Notes: generated by a model not told the origin, from the sequence alone. DNA of 64,000 bases from Desulfonatronum thioautotrophicum (GCF_000934745.1 NZ_JYNO01000013.1:62001-126000), one strand, 5' to 3'. Numbered from the stretch's first letter, positions 1 through 9,563 are shown. Program-made: numbers and translations.

Positions 1-1
1 G

Positions 2-628
2 ACCGGACGGCCGGGAACAGAGCCGCATCTGGGGCCTCCATCGATTCAGGGGGAAATCCCGGGCGAACCTGCCCCGGCTCTTGATGGTGAGCCCGGCTCC
101 CAGGTTTTTCCCTCCTTGGCCGGAGAGCCGATCGGCGATGCGCCCGAGGATACGAGATTGCCGGAGTTGCAATCCTTGGCCGATGAATTGGCAAGTGATC
201 CGGTAGCACCCGATGTACAGACCCAGGCAGAGGGCGATGCACCGATTGACGCGCCTGCGGATGCACCAAGGCATGAAGCTGTCGAACCGCCCGCGCCAAC
301 TCTGGTGGAACCGGAACAGCCGGGAACAGCGACCATTCCGGGGCAGCCCGAGGAGACACCCATTGCCCGAGCTCCGGTGCTGACCCCGGCAGGGGTGGAG
401 AAGACTCTGGAGATCCGGGCTACGGAGAATTGCTGGCTGTCTGCTCAGGCTGATGACGCTCGTCCGCGGGAAGCATTTCTCCGGCCAGGGGAGCGATTTG
501 TGATTACGTTCCTAAATACCTTGGAATTGCGTCTGGGCAATGCCGGCGGGGTGAACCTGTATCTTGATGGAGAGCCGTGGCCGCTCTCAGCCCAATCCGG
601 AGAAGTGATGTCCCTGCGATTTCCATGA
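2..628 (+). CDS. RodZ-like protein, C-terminal part (DUF4115), 5' truncated
   Basis: The reading frame is open from the left edge of the window, so the start lies outside. The visible part has about 110 residues rich in Pro, Glu and Ala, a typical periplasmic linker. A compact C-terminal domain of about 70 residues follows, with the pattern ENCWLS ... LRPGERF ... LRLGNAGGVNLYLDGE ... VMSLRFP. This matches the DUF4115 domain at the end of RodZ-type proteins, which have a cytoplasmic HTH, one transmembrane helix and a periplasmic beta domain, and act in MreB-linked cell-shape control. The HTH and membrane helix are not visible, so RodZ is inferred from the C-terminus only. recO follows after 50 bp on the same strand, suggesting cotranscription. 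Confidence 0.72.
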   Translation, partial: TGRPGTEPHLGPPSIQGEIPGEPAPALDGEPGSQVFPSLAGEPIGDAPEDTRLPELQSLADELASDPVAPDVQTQAEGDAPIDAPADAPRHEAVEPPAPTLVEPEQPGTATIPGQPEETPIARAPVLTPAGVEKTLEIRATENCWLSAQADDARPREAFLRPGERFVITFLNTLELRLGNAGGVNLYLDGEPWPLSAQSGEVMSLRFP

Positions 629-678
629 ACCGGGCATGCAACCCATAACCATTCGAACAGCAATTTCCAGGACCCTTC

Positions 679-1509
679 GTGCATCAGGAGTGGATTGATG
701 AGGGCCTGATCCTCAAAGTTGGTCGGTTTCGAGAAATCGATTGCTGGGTGCGCTTTTTTTCTCCGAATCAGGGCCTGGTCACGGCCATGGCTTTCGGAGG
801 AGCCAAAAGTCGCCGCCGCTTTTGCGGCTGTTTGGACGCCTTGAACAGCGTGCTGTTCAAGGTGCGCTTTTTTCCAGCCAAAGGGCGTCATGTGCTGGAA
901 GAAGGAACGTTGCTCCGAGGTTTTCCTCGATTGCGCCAGGATGCGGCCCGGACAGGTCTGGCGGCAAATTGTTTGCAATTCGTTCAGGCCTTGCGGATCA
1001 GCCCGGAGGATGCTCCGGCGATCCACAAGCTCCTAATGGAAACCCTGGATGCTTTGGATCAGGCCGAGAACGTTTCCTCGGTTTTTACCCAGCTTTTTCG
1101 GGCCAAAATCTGTTTTACCCAGGGCTATGCTCCGGAACTGGACAGCTGTATGATTTGCGGACGTCTGGTGGCCGAAGAGCCGCGAAGCGGCGATCAGGGG
1201 CTCAGGTCAGCCGATGGACATGCAGTAGACAGGTTTGGATGCAAAATGGGTAGATTTTCCGGTTTGACCTTGGCCATGGAAACTGGAGGTGTATATTGCG
1301 CCCACTGTCCTCCAGTTGCTGGACACCAGGTCCACATCGGTCCGGAAACCCGGTCCATCCTGAGCCAACTGGCGTCCAGCGGTCCCCGGCACTGGGCGGA
1401 TATGTCCATATCCCGGACCACACGCGGGGAGTTGTTTCAAATGGTGGACGGGTACGTGCGACGGCACCTCGGGTTGTGCTGGCGTAACGGTCGGTTCGTC
1501 GCGGGCTGA
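679..1509 (+). CDS. recO: DNA repair protein RecO
   Basis: A 276-residue protein with a GTG start. RecO works in RecFOR, helping load RecA on SSB-coated gaps and annealing single strands. The N-terminal OB-fold is recognisable (EGLILKVGRFREIDCWVRFFS, then the conserved G-A-K-S-R-R segment near residue 41). The C-terminal half carries a zinc-site pattern, CMIC near residue 157 and CAHC near residue 211, as in zinc-containing RecO proteins. The region between the two Cys pairs is longer than usual. There is no strong ribosome binding site; the GTG is chosen because homologous sequence begins directly after it. Family assignment is firm. Confidence 0.93.
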   Translation: MHQEWIDEGLILKVGRFREIDCWVRFFSPNQGLVTAMAFGGAKSRRRFCGCLDALNSVLFKVRFFPAKGRHVLEEGTLLRGFPRLRQDAARTGLAANCLQFVQALRISPEDAPAIHKLLMETLDALDQAENVSSVFTQLFRAKICFTQGYAPELDSCMICGRLVAEEPRSGDQGLRSADGHAVDRFGCKMGRFSGLTLAMETGGVYCAHCPPVAGHQVHIGPETRSILSQLASSGPRHWADMSISRTTRGELFQMVDGYVRRHLGLCWRNGRFVAG

Positions 1510-1554
1510 TGGCCAGGGCAAGAGGTTGGACCGTTAAAACAAGCGAGGTTGACC

Positions 1555-1824
1555 ATGGCCTTGTATACCAGCATATTGAGGGAAAGTGCCGGACTCTGGG
1601 TTGCTCTTTGCCTGGAGAATGGCCTTGTCGGGCAGGGAAAGACGAAAGAAGAGACCCTGCTGAAGATGAAAGAGGACGTGGATTCTCTCCTGGAGGTGCA
1701 AATCGACGATCCAGGCATCCAGGACTTACCAATTTCCATTCGAGAGCGGCATGTGTTTTTGACTGTAGAAGGGTTTCAAGCCCAGCCGTTGGAAATGCGG
1801 ACCGTTTATGCCCAGGCAAAGTGA
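1555..1824 (+). CDS. HicB-like small protein
   Basis: An 89-residue protein. The ATG at 1555 is preceded by GCGAGG at good spacing; an in-frame TTG at 1549 is less likely. The pattern of a short beta hairpin, then LWVALCLENGLVGQGKTKEETLLKMKEDV, is that of the HicB/UPF0150 fold (partial RNase-H-like antitoxin fold), in which the first strands read G-x-W-x-A and an amphipathic helix follows a G-x-G-x-T-x-x-E turn. There is no HicA toxin next to it and no added DNA-binding domain, so it is more likely a stand-alone HicB-fold protein than a working antitoxin. It lies between recO and glyQ, and an overlapping 31-codon ORF follows. Confidence 0.6.
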   Translation: MALYTSILRESAGLWVALCLENGLVGQGKTKEETLLKMKEDVDSLLEVQIDDPGIQDLPISIRERHVFLTVEGFQAQPLEMRTVYAQAK

Positions 1825-1903
1825 GTTCTCTCCTGCTTATGTGAACAGGATACTTTGCCAATTGGGTTATTCTGAAGCTGAAATCGACGATATGCTCTGC
1901 TAG
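1808..1903 (+). CDS. possible 31-residue small protein
   Basis: A short ATG-initiated frame overlaps the end of the HicB-like gene by 17 bp and closes before glyQ. It encodes MPRQSEFSPAYVNRILCQL followed by GYSEAEIDDMLC. The C-terminal GYSEAEI segment resembles the short helical tail at the end of class III CoA-transferases, but nothing else of that family is present, so it could be chance or a remnant. No clear ribosome binding site is visible; translation could be coupled to the gene upstream. Weak support. Confidence 0.25.
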   Translation: MPRQSEFSPAYVNRILCQLGYSEAEIDDMLC

Positions 1904-1939
1904 TCCAGTTTCTCCAACTATTTTTAACCAGGAACCACA

Positions 1940-2896
1940 ATGTATTTCCAAGACATCATTTTCGCCCTGCAAACCTATTGGGGACAACGGGGGTGCGTGG
2001 TCCAGCAGCCCTATGACAGCGAAGTGGGCGCCGGGACGTTCAACCCGGCCACTTTTTTGCGGGTCATCGGGCCGGAACCATGGAATGTCGCCTACGTGGA
2101 GCCCTCGCGTCGCCCCACGGACGGCCGGTACGGTGCGAATCCAAATCGGTTGCAGCACTATTATCAATTCCAGGTGATCATGAAGCCATCACCCAACCGC
2201 ATCCAGGAGCTCTATCTGGAGAGTCTGGCCGCCCTGGGCATCCGGGCCGTGGAGCATGATATCCGGTTCGTGGAAGATGACTGGGAGTCTCCGACCCTTG
2301 GGGCCTGGGGCCTGGGTTGGGAGGTATGGCTGAACGGCATGGAAGTGACCCAGTTCACCTATTTTCAGCAAGTGGGGGGAATAGACCTGAAGCCGGTCAG
2401 CGTGGAGATCACTTACGGCCTGGAACGGCTGGCCATGTATCTGCAGGAAAAGGAATCGGTCTACGATCTGCAATGGAACCAGACCATCACCTACGGCCAG
2501 GTGCACCATCAGGGGGAAGTGGAGCACTCACGCTACAATTTTGAAATCGCGGATGCGGACATGTTGTCCCAACTGTTCACGATGTACGAGGCGGAAAGCG
2601 CCCGCCTGGGGGAGGCCGGTCTGCCCTGGCCCGCCTATGATTATTGTTTGAAATGTTCGCATACGTTCAACCTGCTGGACGCCCGAGGGGCCATCTCCAT
2701 CTCTGAGCGGACGGGGTATATCGCACGGGTGCGTCGGTTGGCCTCCCAGGTGGCCAGGCTCTACGCGGCCCAGCGCGAGGAATTGAGCTGGCCCCTGCTC
2801 CAGTCCCAAGCCCTATCTCAGGCATCATTCCCGTCCGCGGCGCATCCCGTCTCTTCCGCAGAATCTCCGGCACCCAAACAGGATGGTGCTTCATGA
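1940..2896 (+). CDS. glyQ: glycyl-tRNA synthetase alpha subunit
   Basis: A 318-residue alpha subunit of the bacterial alpha2beta2 glycyl-tRNA synthetase, which activates glycine with ATP and charges tRNA-Gly. It starts with the family-typical [19 protein letters not shown] and carries [20 protein letters not shown], the [19 protein letters not shown] substrate-binding segment and the class II synthetase core. The last 30 residues are a low-complexity Ala/Ser/Pro tail. The gene overlaps glyS by ATGA, indicating translational coupling and equal subunit production. Confidence 0.98.
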   Translation: MYFQDIIFALQTYWGQRGCVVQQPYDSEVGAGTFNPATFLRVIGPEPWNVAYVEPSRRPTDGRYGANPNRLQHYYQFQVIMKPSPNRIQELYLESLAALGIRAVEHDIRFVEDDWESPTLGAWGLGWEVWLNGMEVTQFTYFQQVGGIDLKPVSVEITYGLERLAMYLQEKESVYDLQWNQTITYGQVHHQGEVEHSRYNFEIADADMLSQLFTMYEAESARLGEAGLPWPAYDYCLKCSHTFNLLDARGAISISERTGYIARVRRLASQVARLYAAQREELSWPLLQSQALSQASFPSAAHPVSSAESPAPKQDGAS

Positions 2897-4995
2897 GCGG
2901 CGTGCCTTTTGTCCTGGAACTGGGTACCGAGGAGATGCCCGCGGGATTTTTAGTTTCGCTGGAACATCAGTTGGCGTCGACATTGCAACAGGCTCTGGAA
3001 GACACCCGAATCGAGGCCGCGGGGTTGCGCACCGCCTCAACGCCCAGAAGGTTGATGATTTCCTGTCCGGACATGAGCCAGCATCAGCAGGTGGTTGAGG
3101 AACTGTTCATCGGCCCGCCGTGGAAGGCCGCCTTTGGCCCGGATGGGCAACCCCTGAAACCGGCCTTGGGATTTGCCGCCGGTCATGGGGTTACGCCTGA
3201 TCAGTTGTTCGCCCACGACACTCCCAAAGGAGCCTATGCCGCGGTGCGCAAGCAGGTGGGCGGCGGGCGGAGCGTGGACATTCTCCCCGGACTTTTGGCC
3301 GAGATCATCGCCGGCTTGACTTTTCCCAAGAAGATGCGCTGGGCTGACGGCGATACGGCTTTTGGTCGACCGCTGCGCTGGATTCTGTGCCTGCTGGGTT
3401 CGGATGTGGTGGAGGTCAGCTTTGCCGGGGTTTCCGCCGACCGCATGACCTACGGACATCGGGTCATGGGCTGGGGGCCCTGGAATATTCGGGATGCCGG
3501 GGAGTATTTCACGGTCCTGGCCGATCAGGGTCATGTTGTCCTGGACAGTCAGGTCAGACGAGAGACGGTCGTGGCCCAGGGCAACGACCTGGCCACCGGA
3601 ATCGGGGCCCGCATTGTCTGGAAAGAGGGGCTGTTGGACGAAGTGGTTCAACTTGTGGAGCATCCGGTACCCCTCTTGGCAACATTTGAGACCTCCTTTC
3701 TGGAGTTGCCCAGAGAGGTGCTGCTGACCAGCATGGAGCAGCACCAGAAAAGCTTCGGAGTGGAGGACGGCTCCGGCAAACTGCTGCCGTATTTCCTGAC
3801 CGTGATCAATCTGCGGCCCCAAGATGAGGCCCTGGTGCGCAAGGGCTGGGAGCGGGTTCTCCGGGCCAGACTGGAAGACGCCCGGTTCTTTTTTCACGCT
3901 GACTGCCGGGCTTCTTCGGCCACATGGTTGAAGATGCTGGAAAGCGTTGTCTTTTTGGCCCCATTGGGCAGCATGGGCGACAAGTGTCGTCGGCTGGAGT
4001 GCCTGACCGGGATGTTGGCCGAGAGGTTCATGGCCGGCGATCATGACGCAGCCTGTCGGGCCGGGCTGCTGGCCAAAGTGGATCTGGTTTCGGAAATGGT
4101 CAAGGAATTCGCTGAACTGCAAGGGGCCATGGGCGGTATTTACGCTCGTCGTCAAGGCGAAGCCGAGCAGGTGGCCCAGGCCTTGGCCGAGCAGTACTTG
4201 CCCGCCGGGCCGGAAAGCCCTGTTCCGGCCAGCCGCTTGGGGGCCTTGCTGGCCCTTGCGGACAAGGCCGACACCCTGGTGGGGTGTTTTGGCCTGGGCA
4301 TGACGCCCACCGGAGCCAACGACCCCTACGCGTTGCGTCGAGCCGCCCTGGGGATCTGCCGGATCATTATGGAACACGGCTTGCGCCTGAACCTGGAACA
4401 ATTGCTGGCGGATGCCCAGCAGGCCTATGGGGCGGCAGCCTGGAAGGTCGATGTGGCCCAGAGCCGGTTGAAGTTGATGGATTTTTTTGCTCAGCGCCTG
4501 AAGGCCTATTTTCAAGGCCAGGGAGTACCGACCAAAATCGTGGATGCCGCGGTGGGTGCCGGGTATTCCGATATCTGGGCCCTGCGGGCCCGGGTCGAGG
4601 CCCTGCTTCGATTCAGTACGGAACCGGAATTTACGGCCGCGGTCCAGACGTTTAAACGCGCTGCGAACATCATCCGCAAGCAAGCCATGGACAGTGTTGA
4701 CGGCCCCAATCTGAACGGGGTTTGCGATGAAGCGCTGCTCATTGAACCCCAGGAGCGGGCTCTGGCTCAGGCCTGGAAAGCCATTATCCCGCGCTGGGAC
4801 GAAATGGCGGCCCAGGACCGGTATGTGGATATGCTGGCCTTGCTTTTGGAGGTCAAGCCGGTTGTGGACGATCTTTTCGATCACGTCATGGTCATGTGCC
4901 CGGAACCGGAATTGCGGCGCAACCGCTTGAACCTGCTCAAGTCCCTCGTGGACCGGTTCGACATTCTGGCCGACTTTCCGGCCTTGCAGGTGTAG
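2893..4995 (+). CDS. glyS: glycyl-tRNA synthetase beta subunit
   Basis: A 700-residue beta subunit, full length for the family. It starts at the ATG overlapping the glyQ stop. The N-terminus [14 protein letters not shown] is the family signature. The central part contains FPKKMRW and HQKSFGVED, and the C-terminal half holds the HD-like and anticodon-binding regions ([18 protein letters not shown] around residues 475-492). It binds tRNA and is needed for aminoacylation together with GlyQ. rpsT follows about 150 bp downstream and probably has its own promoter. Confidence 0.98.
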   Translation: MSGVPFVLELGTEEMPAGFLVSLEHQLASTLQQALEDTRIEAAGLRTASTPRRLMISCPDMSQHQQVVEELFIGPPWKAAFGPDGQPLKPALGFAAGHGVTPDQLFAHDTPKGAYAAVRKQVGGGRSVDILPGLLAEIIAGLTFPKKMRWADGDTAFGRPLRWILCLLGSDVVEVSFAGVSADRMTYGHRVMGWGPWNIRDAGEYFTVLADQGHVVLDSQVRRETVVAQGNDLATGIGARIVWKEGLLDEVVQLVEHPVPLLATFETSFLELPREVLLTSMEQHQKSFGVEDGSGKLLPYFLTVINLRPQDEALVRKGWERVLRARLEDARFFFHADCRASSATWLKMLESVVFLAPLGSMGDKCRRLECLTGMLAERFMAGDHDAACRAGLLAKVDLVSEMVKEFAELQGAMGGIYARRQGEAEQVAQALAEQYLPAGPESPVPASRLGALLALADKADTLVGCFGLGMTPTGANDPYALRRAALGICRIIMEHGLRLNLEQLLADAQQAYGAAAWKVDVAQSRLKLMDFFAQRLKAYFQGQGVPTKIVDAAVGAGYSDIWALRARVEALLRFSTEPEFTAAVQTFKRAANIIRKQAMDSVDGPNLNGVCDEALLIEPQERALAQAWKAIIPRWDEMAAQDRYVDMLALLLEVKPVVDDLFDHVMVMCPEPELRRNRLNLLKSLVDRFDILADFPALQV

Positions 4996-5030
4996 CGAGG
5001 GGAGCCATTGGAACCATTGGAACCATGGAC

Positions 5031-5059
5031 TTGACAATTCCGTGTTCCTTTGGCTAAGG
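5031..5059 (+). promoter_or_regulatory. possible sigma-70 promoter for rpsT
   Basis: A perfect -35 hexamer TTGACA lies at 5031-5036, in the gap between glyS and rpsT. About 16-17 bp downstream is only a weak -10 match (GCTAAG/CTAAGG near 5053-5059). Position and strand fit an independent rpsT promoter, but the -10 is poor. Confidence 0.3.
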
Positions 5060-5148
5060 ACACCCCTTTGCAGTGAGACAAAACGATCGGCACAGTGTGC
5101 CAATTATATCCATTTCAGGTCAGACCATTTATTTGAGGAGGAAAGACG

Positions 5149-5415
5149 TTGGCTAATCATGCATCGGCAATCAAGCGGCACCGGCAGAGCCTGAAGGCCC
5201 AGGCCCGGAACAAGGCGACCAAGACCCGGATCAAGAACGCCGTCAAGGCGGTTCGCCTGGCCCTGGAACAAAATGATATGGAACAGGCTCAGGCCCGGTT
5301 GGTGCAAGCCACGGCCATTCTGGACAAGGCCGCCGGAAAGAAGGTCATTCACTGGGGATGCGCGGCCCGCAAGGTGTCCCGCCTGACCACTGCGGTCAAT
5401 AAGTTGAAAGCCTGA
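5149..5415 (+). CDS. rpsT: 30S ribosomal protein S20
   Basis: An 88-residue basic protein that binds 16S rRNA early in 30S assembly. The TTG start is strongly supported: GAGGAGGAAA lies just upstream and the sequence opens with the family-typical [14 protein letters not shown]. Rare start codons on rpsT are known and limit its translation. A strong terminator follows 26 bp after the stop. Length and pattern fit S20 throughout. Confidence 0.97.
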   Translation: MANHASAIKRHRQSLKAQARNKATKTRIKNAVKAVRLALEQNDMEQAQARLVQATAILDKAAGKKVIHWGCAARKVSRLTTAVNKLKA

Positions 5416-5440
5416 ACGGTTTTCTCCTCGTCGAGCCATC

Positions 5441-5477
5441 AAGCCCGTTGCAGTTTGCTGTAGCGGGCTTTTTTTCT
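5441..5477 (+). terminator. rho-independent terminator after rpsT
   Basis: A 13-pair stem (5441-5453 with 5458-5470, including G-U pairs) closes a TTTG loop and is followed directly by a run of T. It ends the recO-glyQS-rpsT transcription block before the radical SAM gene. Confidence 0.9.
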
Positions 5478-5508
5478 TTTCTCCAAACGTCCTTCCCGTT
5501 TCCCCGCC

Positions 5509-7485
5509 ATGCGTCCCGTGTTGCTTGTCTCTCCGCCCTGGGCTCTCTTCAATCGACCGTCCATCCAGTTGGGAACGCTGAAGGCGTTTTTGCTGCAGCG
5601 CTTTCCGGAATTGCCGGTCCAGGCGGCGCATTTCCACCTGCAGGCTGCGGCTGGAATCGGTTTTCCACTTTATCAAGCTGTCTCTGAACGCAGTTGGATC
5701 GCCGAGAGCGTTTCCGCGGCCTTGTTGTATCCGGAACGGCTTGCGGATGTTCAGAGCGTCTTTGCTCGAGAAAGCCGGGGCAACACGTTGATCATCTCGG
5801 CTGGGCTGGACCGGCTTGCCCGGAGGCTGGACCATGCTCTGGAGCGGTTCATCCAGGGCATTGACTGGCCGGGTTTGGGTCTTTTCGGGGTCAGCGCCTC
5901 CCTGTGCCAGACAACGGCGGCACTGCTGCTTGTTCGAAGGGTCAAGCGCCAGTATCCCCACTTGCCGGTGGTGATCGGCGGGGCGAGTTTTTCCGGGAGC
6001 CGATCCGAAAACCTGCTTGCTCTGTTTCCGGAAATTGACCATCTGGTCCAGGGCGAGGGGGAAATGGCCTTGGCGGAGTTGGTGGAACAGTATTGCCGCC
6101 CAGAGGTGTCGGCCACGGGAAGCCATGCGCGGAGTGGAGCCGGATTTGCAGAAAATCGCTTGATTCCGGATTTGGATCAATTGCCTCAGCCGAACTTTGA
6201 TGAGTATTTCCATCTTGTTCGTTCCCTTGCTCCGGAAACCAGGTTTTTCCCGGTGTTGCCGGTGGAAGCTTCCAGGGGATGCTGGTGGCAGGCGCGGAGT
6301 GGGCCAGGTCAGCGGAACCTCCCGGTTGCTGGAGACAACCGGCAAAATTGCGGTCAGGTTCCTGGGGACAAGGCCCTGCGCGAACCGGATGATGCAGCCC
6401 ATTCCAGGCGCTTGTCCGAATGCTCTTCCGGAGTCTTTTCCGGTGGCTGTGCCTTTTGCAATCTGAATTTGCAGTGGACGGGATATCGATGCAAGTCTCC
6501 AGACAAGGTCCTCGGGGAGATCGATGCCCTGACATCCAAACACCAGGTGCTTTCCGTGGCCTTTATGGACAATTTGTTGCCTCGCAAGGGCGCGGAGGAA
6601 CTCTTTGCAAAGCTTGCGGGAACAGGTAAGGATTTACGCTTGTTCGCCGAGATTCGTGCGGATACGCCCCTGGCCATGCTTCAGGCCATGTATCGGGCTG
6701 GAACACGGGAACTGCAGGTGGGGATCGAGGCTCTGAGCACCCATTTGCTGCGTCGAATGAACAAGGGGGTCTCGGCCCTGCGCAATGTCGAAATGATGCG
6801 CCATTGCGAGGCCATGGGCATGCACCACGGCGGAAATCTTCTCTTGCGGTTTCCCGGCAGCACGCCGCAGGAGGTCACCGAGACCCTGGCCGTAATCCAG
6901 CTTGTTCGGGTGTATCGGCCGCTGAAACCGGTAGCATTCTGGCTGGGCCTGGACAGTCCGGTTTATCGGGCTCCGGAGCGGTCCGGCATTCGGTGTACCG
7001 GAAACCACCGCTACTGGTTTTCCCTGTTTCCAGAGCACGTGGCCATGCGTTTGGGCTTTCTGGTCCAGGGATATCACGGGGGTCAAAACCGACAGCGCCG
7101 GATTTGGGCTCCGGTGCGACGTCGGCTTCAGGAATGGGAGCGGGACTACGCCGCCTTGATGCGGGAGTGTCAGGTGCGGGGCGGATACCGACCGATACTG
7201 GGGTACCAGGATGGCCGGGATTTTTTGACTATTGTGCAGCGTCGGGCTGGTGCGCCGAATGTCCTGCACCGGTTGGCCGCGGTCTCTCGGGATGTCTACC
7301 TGTACTGCCGTACGATCCGTTCCAGGCAGCGCATTCAGGCTGCGTTTCCGGCATTATCCGCGGACAAGCTGGACGGTTTTTTGCGAATGATGCAGGACAA
7401 GGGACTGATGATCGAGGAAGCCAATCGCTTTCTGAGTTTGGCGATCCCCATGGAACCGGGTATAGAACACATGGAGCAGAGATGA
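5509..7485 (+). CDS. B12-binding radical SAM protein, RiPP-maturation type, with split Cys motif
   Basis: A 658-residue protein. Residues 1-200 look like the cobalamin-binding (Rossmann-type) domain with VVIGGASFSG and HLVQGEGEMALAELV. The radical SAM core follows: EASRGCWW with Cys258, later GGCAFCNLNLQW with Cys314 and Cys317, then YRCKSPDKVL, a glycine-rich SAM site and the typical C-terminal tail ending LMIEEANRFLSLAIP. That tail is characteristic of the radical SAM enzymes that modify ribosomal peptides (RiPP maturation protein 1). Family members have only 4-7 residues between the first and second cluster Cys; here about 55 residues separate them, with a Gly/Arg/Asp-rich insert at about 261-311, so activity is uncertain. 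No RiPP precursor is evident nearby. It overlaps the next gene by ATGA. Confidence 0.75.
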   Translation: MRPVLLVSPPWALFNRPSIQLGTLKAFLLQRFPELPVQAAHFHLQAAAGIGFPLYQAVSERSWIAESVSAALLYPERLADVQSVFARESRGNTLIISAGLDRLARRLDHALERFIQGIDWPGLGLFGVSASLCQTTAALLLVRRVKRQYPHLPVVIGGASFSGSRSENLLALFPEIDHLVQGEGEMALAELVEQYCRPEVSATGSHARSGAGFAENRLIPDLDQLPQPNFDEYFHLVRSLAPETRFFPVLPVEASRGCWWQARSGPGQRNLPVAGDNRQNCGQVPGDKALREPDDAAHSRRLSECSSGVFSGGCAFCNLNLQWTGYRCKSPDKVLGEIDALTSKHQVLSVAFMDNLLPRKGAEELFAKLAGTGKDLRLFAEIRADTPLAMLQAMYRAGTRELQVGIEALSTHLLRRMNKGVSALRNVEMMRHCEAMGMHHGGNLLLRFPGSTPQEVTETLAVIQLVRVYRPLKPVAFWLGLDSPVYRAPERSGIRCTGNHRYWFSLFPEHVAMRLGFLVQGYHGGQNRQRRIWAPVRRRLQEWERDYAALMRECQVRGGYRPILGYQDGRDFLTIVQRRAGAPNVLHRLAAVSRDVYLYCRTIRSRQRIQAAFPALSADKLDGFLRMMQDKGLMIEEANRFLSLAIPMEPGIEHMEQR

Positions 7486-8465
7486 CCGAAATGCGGATTC
7501 TGGTCACCGGAGCCAACGGATTTGTTGGGCGCGCGCTGTGCCCGGTCCTGCGAAGCCGCGGGCATAAAGTGCGGGCTGCCCTGCGTACCCGGAGCGTTCT
7601 GGATGACGACATGTCGCTGGAGGCAAAGGGTGAGGGCGGCGTGGAGAGCGTTGAGGTGGGCGACATCGACGGTCAGACGGACTGGTCCGCGGCCTTGGAT
7701 GGGATTCAGGTCGTGGTTCATCTGGCTGGCAGGGCTCACCAGATCCAGGACCGGGCCAAGGCTCTGAGCACCTATCGCGTGGTCAACCTGGACGGTACGG
7801 AAAATCTGGCTCGCCAAGCCGCCAAACACGGCGTGCGGCGGGTGGTTTTTGTCAGCTCGATCAAGGTCAATGGCGAGGAAACCCATGACAAACCGTTCAC
7901 CGAGGCCGACCCCCCCAAGCCGGAGGACCCTTACGGAATCTCCAAATGGGAGGCGGAGCAGGTTTTGGCCGAGGCATCCGCGGCCACCGGCCTTGAGGTA
8001 ACGGTTCTGCGGCCCCCCCTGGTGCACGGCCCTGGGGCCAAGGGCAATCTGCTGCGCTTGATGGACGGTATTCGTCTGGGCAAGACGTTCCCCCTGGGAG
8101 CTGTGGACAATGCCCGCAGCATGCTGGGTATCCACAACCTTTGTGACGCACTGGAACGCTGTGTCACAAAGGAGGCAACAGGGACCTTTCTTGCAGCCGA
8201 TGCGGAGACGATCTCTTCCCGGGACCTGGTCCGCGAACTGGCCGAAGGTATGGGACGCAAGGCCAAGCTCTTTTCCGTGCCCGTGGCCTGGATGGAGATT
8301 GCCGCAAAGGTTGCCGGGCGGCAGTCCGAATTTCGCAGGCTGACCGGCTCCCTGGAGGTGGATGCCGGGAAAATCCAGCGGGAATTGGGCTGGGTCCCGG
8401 CCAAGGGGTTGCACGACGGCCTGATGGAAATGGCTCGCTGGTATGCAACAGCGAATTTGAAGTGA
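7482..8465 (+). CDS. NAD-dependent sugar epimerase/dehydratase (WbpV-like)
   Basis: A 327-residue extended SDR protein. The ATG at 7482 overlaps the previous stop (ATGA). Rossmann motif GANGFVG is at residues 9-15, a VVHLAGRAHQ segment follows, then Ser in VFVSSIKVNG and the catalytic YGISK (YxxxK). Proteins with HLAARAH-like motifs and VNGE next to YxxxK act on UDP-N-acetyl sugars, such as WbpV/WreQ forming UDP-N-acetylquinovosamine. The next gene encodes a WbpL-type transferase, so the pair probably makes and loads the first sugar of a surface glycan. The exact substrate is inferred. Confidence 0.82.
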   Translation: MTEMRILVTGANGFVGRALCPVLRSRGHKVRAALRTRSVLDDDMSLEAKGEGGVESVEVGDIDGQTDWSAALDGIQVVVHLAGRAHQIQDRAKALSTYRVVNLDGTENLARQAAKHGVRRVVFVSSIKVNGEETHDKPFTEADPPKPEDPYGISKWEAEQVLAEASAATGLEVTVLRPPLVHGPGAKGNLLRLMDGIRLGKTFPLGAVDNARSMLGIHNLCDALERCVTKEATGTFLAADAETISSRDLVRELAEGMGRKAKLFSVPVAWMEIAAKVAGRQSEFRRLTGSLEVDAGKIQRELGWVPAKGLHDGLMEMARWYATANLK

Positions 8466-8471
8466 ACCGGA

Positions 8472-9563
8472 ATGCCCGTTTTTCATGGTCCACCGGTTTT
8501 TCTTGCCCTCTTGTCCGTGGCCGTGATCGTCAGCGCGGTGACAACGGCCTATCTGGCCTCCGGCAGGGCCCGGTTGCGTATTCTGGACCATCCCAATGAG
8601 CGCTCCCTGCATGATACCCCCGTCCCCCGAACCGGAGGCCTGGCTATCCTCGCCGGACTGGTCGCCGCACTGGCCAGTGTGACGGTTTTGGAACTCGGTG
8701 GCCTGCATCCGCTCACTTACCCCTTTCCTGAGGCGTCAGCCGCCAACGTGCTTTGGGGGTTGCGCTGGCCGTTGGCCGCTCTGCTGCTGGTGGCCGTGGT
8801 CTCATTCATCGACGATCAGCGCGGACTGGGGGCCGGACCGCGATTTGCCGTGCATTTTTTTGCCGCGGTGCTGGCCCTGGCCGGCGGTTTGGCCCTGGCG
8901 GGGCTGGATCTGGGAAACTGGAGCTGGGCCTTGCCGGGATTCGTGGGGGGACTGTTCTCTGTTCTTTTCCTGACCTGGATGACCAACCTGTACAATTTCA
9001 TGGACGGCATGGACGGCTTTGCCGGGGGCATGGGCGTGATCGGCTTCGGCTTTCTGGGGCTGTTCGGCTGGATGGGCGGAGAATCCGGTTATGCGCTGCT
9101 GTGCTGGAGTACGGCTCTGGCCTGTTTGGGGTTCCTGATCTTCAATTTCCCGCCGGCCAGGATTTTCATGGGCGACTGCGGGGCCTCGACCCTGGGGTTC
9201 TGGGCGGGCGTCCTGATCCTCTGGGCCGACGTGCGCGGGGTTGTGCCGTTGTGGGCCGGGGTGTTGGTCTTTTCCCCGTTCATTGTGGATGCCACCGTGA
9301 CCTTGCTGCGGCGCTTGCTGGCCGGAGAAGCGATCTGGCAAGCCCATCGCAGCCATTATTACCAGCGGCTCGTGCAGCTGGGCTGGGGGCATCGCAAGAC
9401 TGTCCTGGCGGAGTATGTGGTCATGCTGGTCGCCGGGCTTTCCGGCTTGATTTTTCTCAGGTTCGCCAATCCGCTCTGGGTGTTGCCCGGTCTTTTGCTT
9501 TGGGGGGGAATCTATCTTACCTTGGGCGTTGTGGTGGGGCGACTGGAGCGGCGACAAACGTAG
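8472..9563 (+). CDS. polyprenyl-phosphate sugar-1-phosphate transferase (WbpL/WecA family)
   Basis: A 363-residue polytopic membrane protein with about ten hydrophobic segments, of the MraY/WecA family (glycosyltransferase 4). Family motifs are visible: HPNERSLHDTPVPRTGG on the first cytoplasmic loop, FIDDQRGL (the Asp pair for metal and substrate), NLYNFMDGMDG, RIFMGDCGASTLGF and the HRSHYYQRL histidine motif. It transfers a sugar-1-phosphate from a UDP-sugar to undecaprenyl phosphate at the cytoplasmic face, starting O-antigen or another surface glycan. It begins 6 bp after the epimerase, which likely supplies its donor sugar. Confidence 0.9.
   Translation: MPVFHGPPVFLALLSVAVIVSAVTTAYLASGRARLRILDHPNERSLHDTPVPRTGGLAILAGLVAALASVTVLELGGLHPLTYPFPEASAANVLWGLRWPLAALLLVAVVSFIDDQRGLGAGPRFAVHFFAAVLALAGGLALAGLDLGNWSWALPGFVGGLFSVLFLTWMTNLYNFMDGMDGFAGGMGVIGFGFLGLFGWMGGESGYALLCWSTALACLGFLIFNFPPARIFMGDCGASTLGFWAGVLILWADVRGVVPLWAGVLVFSPFIVDATVTLLRRLLAGEAIWQAHRSHYYQRLVQLGWGHRKTVLAEYVVMLVAGLSGLIFLRFANPLWVLPGLLLWGGIYLTLGVVVGRLERRQT

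Noticed and set aside
5005-5027. Short CCATTGGAA duplication behind glyS
   Set aside because: Only two full copies; no sign of function.
3037-5103. 688-codon open frame on the minus strand opposite glyS
   Set aside because: Exact antisense of glyS, low-complexity Gln/His/Gly composition, no family features.
5104-6543. 479-codon open frame on the minus strand across rpsT and the radical SAM gene
   Set aside because: It lies antisense to two well-supported genes; the residue pattern is Gln/Arg/Pro-rich noise from GC-rich codons with no domain.
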